A stretch of 9,454 nt of DNA, taken from Prevotellaceae bacterium. GTDB taxonomy: Bacteria; Bacteroidota; Bacteroidia; Bacteroidales; Bacteroidaceae. The notes under the pieces were generated by a model. The model made no database searches. It worked only from the letters and a program-made list of their open reading frames with translations, and was not told the origin of the DNA. Shown in pieces: positions 6,668-9,454 of this stretch. The translations under genes and the position numbers were made by a program. Every line of letters begins with the position of its first letter. Within the stretch, counting starts at the first letter, position 1. The stretch covers positions 1 to 9,454 of the forward strand of contig JAUNQM010000070.1 in the NCBI GenBank assembly GCA_030536165.1. The letters are read 5' to 3'.

Positions 6668-7798
6668 ATGCAGTGGACTGATAGAATACGACAAGTCAAA
6701 ATCGTTCTTGTTGTCGCAGCAATCATCATTGCCGTGGCATCTCTTGTCGTGTCTAATTACCTTGTACGCGACCTTTCACGCGAAGAGCAGCAGAACATGG
6801 AAGTGTGGGCTGAGGCTATGCGAGCCTTCAGTACTGCCGACGAAAACACTGACCTTAACCTTGCCCTCAAGGTGCTTGAAGGCAACAATACCATCCCTAT
6901 TGTAGTTAAAGACCGCACGGGCAACGTAATCGATAAGAGAAACATCACCGACTCGCTCGACATTCATCACATTGCAACAAGCAACGAATTCATACGCATC
7001 TATCTTGAAGAAGATACTGCACAAAGCGATTATATAGATGTATGCTACGAAGAATCAATCATGCTAAAGCGACTTGCTACCTACCCTTACGTGCAACTTG
7101 GCATTGTTCTCATCTTCGTCATCATTGCTATCTTTGCATTGCTCACCTCAAAGAAAGCCGAGCAGAACAAGGTATGGGTCGGACTGTCGAAAGAGACTGC
7201 CCACCAACTCGGCACGCCTATCTCGTCGCTTATGGCATGGACTGAAGTTTTGAAGGAAAACTACCCTGACGACGACCTTTTGCCTGAGATGGAGAAAGAC
7301 ATCAAGCGCCTCCAGCTTATCGCTGAGCGCTTCTCAAAGATTGGATCGGTGCCTGAACCAAAGCAGACTTCGCTGACCGAAGTTCTAAATCATGTGATTG
7401 AATACATGGACCGCCGCACGTCGTCAAAGGTGCAGATTATTCGCGAATTCCCTGCCACTGATGCTATCGTAAGCATCAATGCATCATTGTTTGAGTGGGT
7501 CATAGAGAACCTCTGCAAGAATGCCGTCGATGCGATGGAAGGCTCAGGAATCATTCGGCTGCACTATGAAACCATTGCCGACAAGGTCATACTCGATGTT
7601 TCCGACAACGGCAAAGGCATCCGCAAAAAGAACCTGCAGACAGTCTTCAAGCCTGGATTTACGACAAAGTCACGCGGATGGGGCTTAGGTCTATCGCTTG
7701 CAAAGCGCATTGTCGAGGAATACCACGGCGGAAAGATTTTTGTCAAGAGTTCTGAAGTGGGTAAAGGCACGACATTCCGCATTGAATTAAAAGCATAG
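6668..7798 (+). CDS. Membrane-bound sensor histidine kinase, no adjacent response regulator
   Basis: A 376-residue inner-membrane kinase that should autophosphorylate a histidine and pass the phosphate to a response regulator. Transmembrane segment 1 is about 12-33 and segment 2 about 142-160, enclosing a periplasmic domain of roughly 108 residues that I do not recognise. Only about 18 residues separate segment 2 from the H-box, so there is no HAMP domain. The motifs are complete: H179 in ETAHQLGTPISSL, N-box N285 in NLCKNAVDAM, G1 box DNGKG at 313-317 and G2 box GWGLGL at 337-342. The start follows a stop-interrupted leader and a C6 tract (6661-6666) with no ribosome binding site; no earlier in-frame start exists. 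No response regulator lies in the window. Its place beside porU-porV makes a T9SS regulator such as PorY conceivable, but the sequence does not prove it. Confidence 0.93.
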   Translation: MQWTDRIRQVKIVLVVAAIIIAVASLVVSNYLVRDLSREEQQNMEVWAEAMRAFSTADENTDLNLALKVLEGNNTIPIVVKDRTGNVIDKRNITDSLDIHHIATSNEFIRIYLEEDTAQSDYIDVCYEESIMLKRLATYPYVQLGIVLIFVIIAIFALLTSKKAEQNKVWVGLSKETAHQLGTPISSLMAWTEVLKENYPDDDLLPEMEKDIKRLQLIAERFSKIGSVPEPKQTSLTEVLNHVIEYMDRRTSSKVQIIREFPATDAIVSINASLFEWVIENLCKNAVDAMEGSGIIRLHYETIADKVILDVSDNGKGIRKKNLQTVFKPGFTTKSRGWGLGLSLAKRIVEEYHGGKIFVKSSEVGKGTTFRIELKA

Positions 7799-7816
7799 CA
7801 TTATGGTGCTTTGTTT

Positions 7817-7848
7817 TTCGAAATATCGAGAACACGAAATATCGAAAT
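7817..7848. repeat. 8-bp-period TCGAAAT tandem repeat upstream of the esterase gene
   Basis: Four consecutive 8-bp units, ttcgaaat, atcgagaa, cacgaaat and atcgaaat, followed by aaccataa, lie between the kinase stop (7798) and the esterase start (7878). The layout copies the block at 6094-6125 (4 units of 8 bp, TCGAA core, then aacca), with T instead of C at the unit end. Because the core is near-palindromic, units can also pair with each other (tcgaaatatcga, 7818-7829). Confidence 0.7.
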
Positions 7849-7877
7849 AACCATAAAACCGCCCAACCCTACAACTT

Positions 7878-9167
7878 ATGAAACCATTATCACTACTTTC
7901 CATCGTTTTCCTATTTGCAAGCACCTGCAACGCACAAACCACAGGCAAAGACATCCCTTTCGTTTACGAAAAAGCCAACATGGGTGCAGAATATCCAGCA
8001 CCTCAAAAGATTGAGTTCGATAAGTTACCTGTCATCACTAACCTCCCCGACCCTTTCCTCTTTGCTGACGGAACACGCAGCACCGAATTTAAGGACTGGG
8101 AGCGCCACCGCAAAGAGATAATCACTCGCATCGAACAATATGAGATAGGCTCCATTCCTTCAATGGAAGGCATGCGGCTCAGTGCTATTCTTCAAGCCGA
8201 CACTGCAAAAAGTCCTACCCCACCCGCTACAGAGAAGCGGGCTTTCTCGCCTTTCGGAGCGAAGCCTGAAGGCGGTTTCGCACTCACTGTTACCGTAACA
8301 GCCCCTAACGGAAAGAGCATCGACGTCAAGGCACACATCACCTACCCGAAAACAGGCAACGCCCCCTACCCTGCCATCATCGGTATTGCCAACTGCTTAC
8401 CTGCGCCTTTATTCCTCGAAAGAGGATGCGCACTCATCAACTTCGACTTCAACACCGTCTGCGCACATCAGCAGAAACGTGGCAGCGAGCCAATCAACAC
8501 CCTCTATCCTGAACTCATCGACAACGGTGCGTACAGCTATTGGCCTTGGGGCGTAAGCCGAATCATCGACGGACTCGAGCAACTCGGAGTGAACAACACT
8601 CGCATCGACACCCGTCATCTTGCAGTAAGCGGATGCTCATGGGGAGGCAAGGCTGCACTCTTTTCTGGTGCATTCGACGAGCGTATATGCCTCGTAATAC
8701 CACAGGAGCCAGGCGGTGGAGGTGCAGCTTCGTGGCGTGTAAGCGAGACCCTGGGCGAGGTTGAACGTGTGCATAACACCGATGGACACTGGTTCCTCGA
8801 AAGCATGAAGACAATCTTCGGCGAAAAAAATGTAACACGTCTTCCAGCCGACCACCACCAGTTGGCAGCATTGGTAGCCCCACGCGCACTGCTTCTCTTT
8901 GGCAATCCAGACTATAAATGGCTTGCAGACGAATCAATGTATGTCACATGCAAAGCCGTGAAAGAAGTCTATCGCACATTTGGCATCACCGACCGCTTTG
9001 CATACTCCATCCGCGACAAACACATGCACTGCCAACTTCCAAAGGATGATTATGCACTCCTTGCTGCGTTCATAGACAAGTTCCTTTTAGGCAAGCAAGC
9101 CGACACCGAAGCAGAGTATGCACCTATGTTCGCCGACAAGGATTGGAAGCAGTGGATGTGGAAATAA
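7878..9167 (+). CDS. Family CE15 glucuronoyl-esterase-like hydrolase, secreted
   Basis: A 429-residue alpha/beta hydrolase like carbohydrate esterase family 15, enzymes that cut esters between 4-O-methyl-glucuronic acid of xylan and lignin alcohols. The signal peptide ends near A19 (CNA/QTT). C17 is preceded by AST, which is not a lipobox, so this is probably a soluble periplasmic protein; no T9SS sorting domain follows. The proposed triad is S254 (SGCSWGGK), E277 (IPQEPGGGG) and H384 (KHMHCQLP). S-E spacing is 23 residues as in the fungal StGE2 (S213, E236), and K258 matches its substrate-binding lysine. Also typical are WRVSETLG (286-293), TDGHWF (301-306), DHHQLAALVAPRAL (325-338) and W348. 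Unusually, Trp255 replaces the Arg of the usual GCSRxGK oxyanion motif, and residues about 111-133 look like an insert. A neighbouring CE15 activity is possible, so the substrate is uncertain. Confidence 0.85.
   Translation: MKPLSLLSIVFLFASTCNAQTTGKDIPFVYEKANMGAEYPAPQKIEFDKLPVITNLPDPFLFADGTRSTEFKDWERHRKEIITRIEQYEIGSIPSMEGMRLSAILQADTAKSPTPPATEKRAFSPFGAKPEGGFALTVTVTAPNGKSIDVKAHITYPKTGNAPYPAIIGIANCLPAPLFLERGCALINFDFNTVCAHQQKRGSEPINTLYPELIDNGAYSYWPWGVSRIIDGLEQLGVNNTRIDTRHLAVSGCSWGGKAALFSGAFDERICLVIPQEPGGGGAASWRVSETLGEVERVHNTDGHWFLESMKTIFGEKNVTRLPADHHQLAALVAPRALLLFGNPDYKWLADESMYVTCKAVKEVYRTFGITDRFAYSIRDKHMHCQLPKDDYALLAAFIDKFLLGKQADTEAEYAPMFADKDWKQWMWK
8208..8276. repeat. Probable in-frame palindromic insert in the esterase gene
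   Basis: This segment encodes residues about 111-133 (KSPTPPATEK then RAFSPFGAKPEGG), a Pro/Gly/charged linker breaking up a region that in related proteins, as I remember them, runs directly from the strand ending in ADT to the strand LTVTVT..NGKSI. Its DNA has two hairpins, cccgct/agcggg (8223-8228, 8236-8241) and cgcctt/aaggcg (8248-8253, 8269-8274), and looks more GC-rich than its surroundings. The exact ends are guessed. It could be a normal surface loop; the DNA hairpins favour an inserted palindromic repeat. Confidence 0.45.
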
Positions 9168-9284
9168 GACACGTTTTTTATTATTACCGCAAATTCCCGA
9201 ACTCCCTGTTTTACAACGTAAAAGACACACGCACGAGGCAACGAGGCATCTACAGCAGTCAGCTATCACTTATCACACCCCTCC

Positions 9285-9367
9285 ACACCTCAGGTGTTAA
9301 GCTTTTCACACCAAAGGTGTAACCACCCCTCACACCTGAGGTATGACACGCTAAACACCTGAGGTGT
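9285..9367. repeat. Array of four phased ACACC-N3-GGTGT palindromes
   Basis: Four 13-bp dyads begin at 9285, 9308, 9332 and 9355: acacc-tca-ggtgt, acacc-aaa-ggtgt, acacc-tga-ggtat and acacc-tga-ggtgt. Arms are identical except for one base in the third unit. Spacers are 10, 11 and 10 bp and unrelated in sequence, so dyad centres are 23, 24 and 23 bp apart, a little over two helical turns. A lone acacc half-site occurs at 9275-9279. The units are too short for CRISPR repeats. They could be sites for a dimeric DNA-binding protein, small RNA hairpins, or a decayed repeat family between convergent genes. Confidence 0.8.
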
Positions 9368-9383
9368 GGAAGGCATAGATAAG

Positions 9384-9400
9384 CATCAATTAAATTGATG
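9384..9400. repeat. 17-bp perfect palindrome
   Basis: catcaatt (9384-9391) and aattgatg (9393-9400) are perfect inverted repeats around one A. It lies just beyond the minus-strand terminator tract, in the untranscribed or downstream side for that strand, and 16 bp right of the ACACC array. Function is unknown. Confidence 0.5.
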
Positions 9401-9404
9401 GCAC

Positions 9405-9426
9405 AAAAAAAGTCCCGTAGAGGGAC
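9405..9426 (-). terminator. Intrinsic terminator for a minus-strand gene right of the window
   Basis: Read on the minus strand, gtccc (9426-9422) pairs with gggac (9416-9412) across a 5-nt loop tctac, followed at once by seven T (9411-9405). This is the standard hairpin plus U-tract. On the + strand no T run follows the hairpin, so it does not serve the esterase gene. It implies a minus-strand transcription unit ending here and starting beyond position 9454. Confidence 0.75.
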
Positions 9427-9454
9427 CTGTAATTAGAGTATTCAATAAAAGGCT

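Larger units (their letters stand above)
9168..9454. other. Non-coding 3' region rich in repeats
   Basis: No gene is supported in these 287 bases. They hold a weak AT hairpin ttttac/gtaaaa (9209-9223), an exact 8-bp tandem duplication acgaggca (9233-9240 and 9241-9248), a four-unit palindrome array (9285-9367), a 17-bp palindrome (9384-9400) and a minus-strand terminator (9405-9426). The terminator implies that a gene outside the window to the right runs toward this region, so the interval lies between convergent genes. Confidence 0.7.

Noticed and set aside
7914..7931. Lipoprotein signal for the esterase (C17)
   Set aside because: The residues before the cysteine are A-S-T; a lipobox needs Gly, Ala or Ser directly before Cys. 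Cleavage after CNA by signal peptidase I fits better.
8208..8276. Frameshift or pseudogene in the esterase
   Set aside because: The frame stays open and all downstream CE15 motifs are intact; the segment is an insert, not damage.
9209..9223. Terminator of the esterase gene at ttttac-aac-gtaaaa
   Set aside because: The stem is AT-rich and short and is followed by gacacac, not a T run; the T-rich stretch after the stop (9174-9179) has no hairpin before it.
9118..9300. Short + strand frame spanning the esterase end and the repeat region
   Set aside because: It overlaps the esterase C-terminus in another frame and its tail translates the palindrome array; nothing supports expression.
9285..9367. 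CRISPR array
   Set aside because: Units are 13-bp palindromes with 10-11-bp spacers; CRISPR repeats and spacers are each more than twice as long, and no cas gene is present.

Overview
The window looks like a chromosomal segment of a Bacteroidales bacterium, most likely Prevotella or a close relative. It carries a Bacteroidetes-type promoter (TTG, 19 bp, TACTTTTG), adjacent genes for two type IX secretion system (T9SS) proteins (PorU, PorV), no strong Shine-Dalgarno sequences, and a family CE15 esterase of the kind used by plant-polysaccharide degraders. All six convincing genes are on the + strand.

Layout: 1-300 holds no convincing gene. A promoter at 310-339 precedes a fumarylacetoacetate hydrolase (FAH)-family gene (370-1056), which carries an in-frame tandem palindromic insert. 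Positions 1061-1280 are a nested pair of non-coding inverted-repeat elements: a 115-bp element inside a CGCAGAG-type element. Then come porU (1317-4835), porV (4884-6083), ispF (6134-6607), a membrane sensor histidine kinase without an adjacent response regulator (6668-7798), and a secreted CE15 glucuronoyl-esterase-like protein (7878-9167). Positions 9168-9454 are non-coding. They hold four ACACC-N3-GGTGT palindromes at 23/24/23-bp steps and a terminator for a gene entering from the right on the minus strand.

Function: PorU is the T9SS sortase-like peptidase that removes the C-terminal signal from cargo and attaches cargo to the cell surface. PorV is the outer-membrane barrel that shuttles cargo to it. 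IspF is housekeeping isoprenoid synthesis. The kinase could be a T9SS regulator of the PorY kind, but that is inference. The esterase has an ordinary signal peptide and no T9SS sorting domain, so it is probably periplasmic rather than T9SS cargo.

The genes are recognisable; the unusual content is the repeat layer. It includes two coding sequences with palindromic in-frame inserts (448-495 and about 8208-8276), the nested element in front of porU, two copies of an 8-bp-period TCGAA repeat (6094-6125 and 7817-7848) just before ispF and the esterase, and the phased palindrome array at 9285-9367. I see no clearly new protein system.
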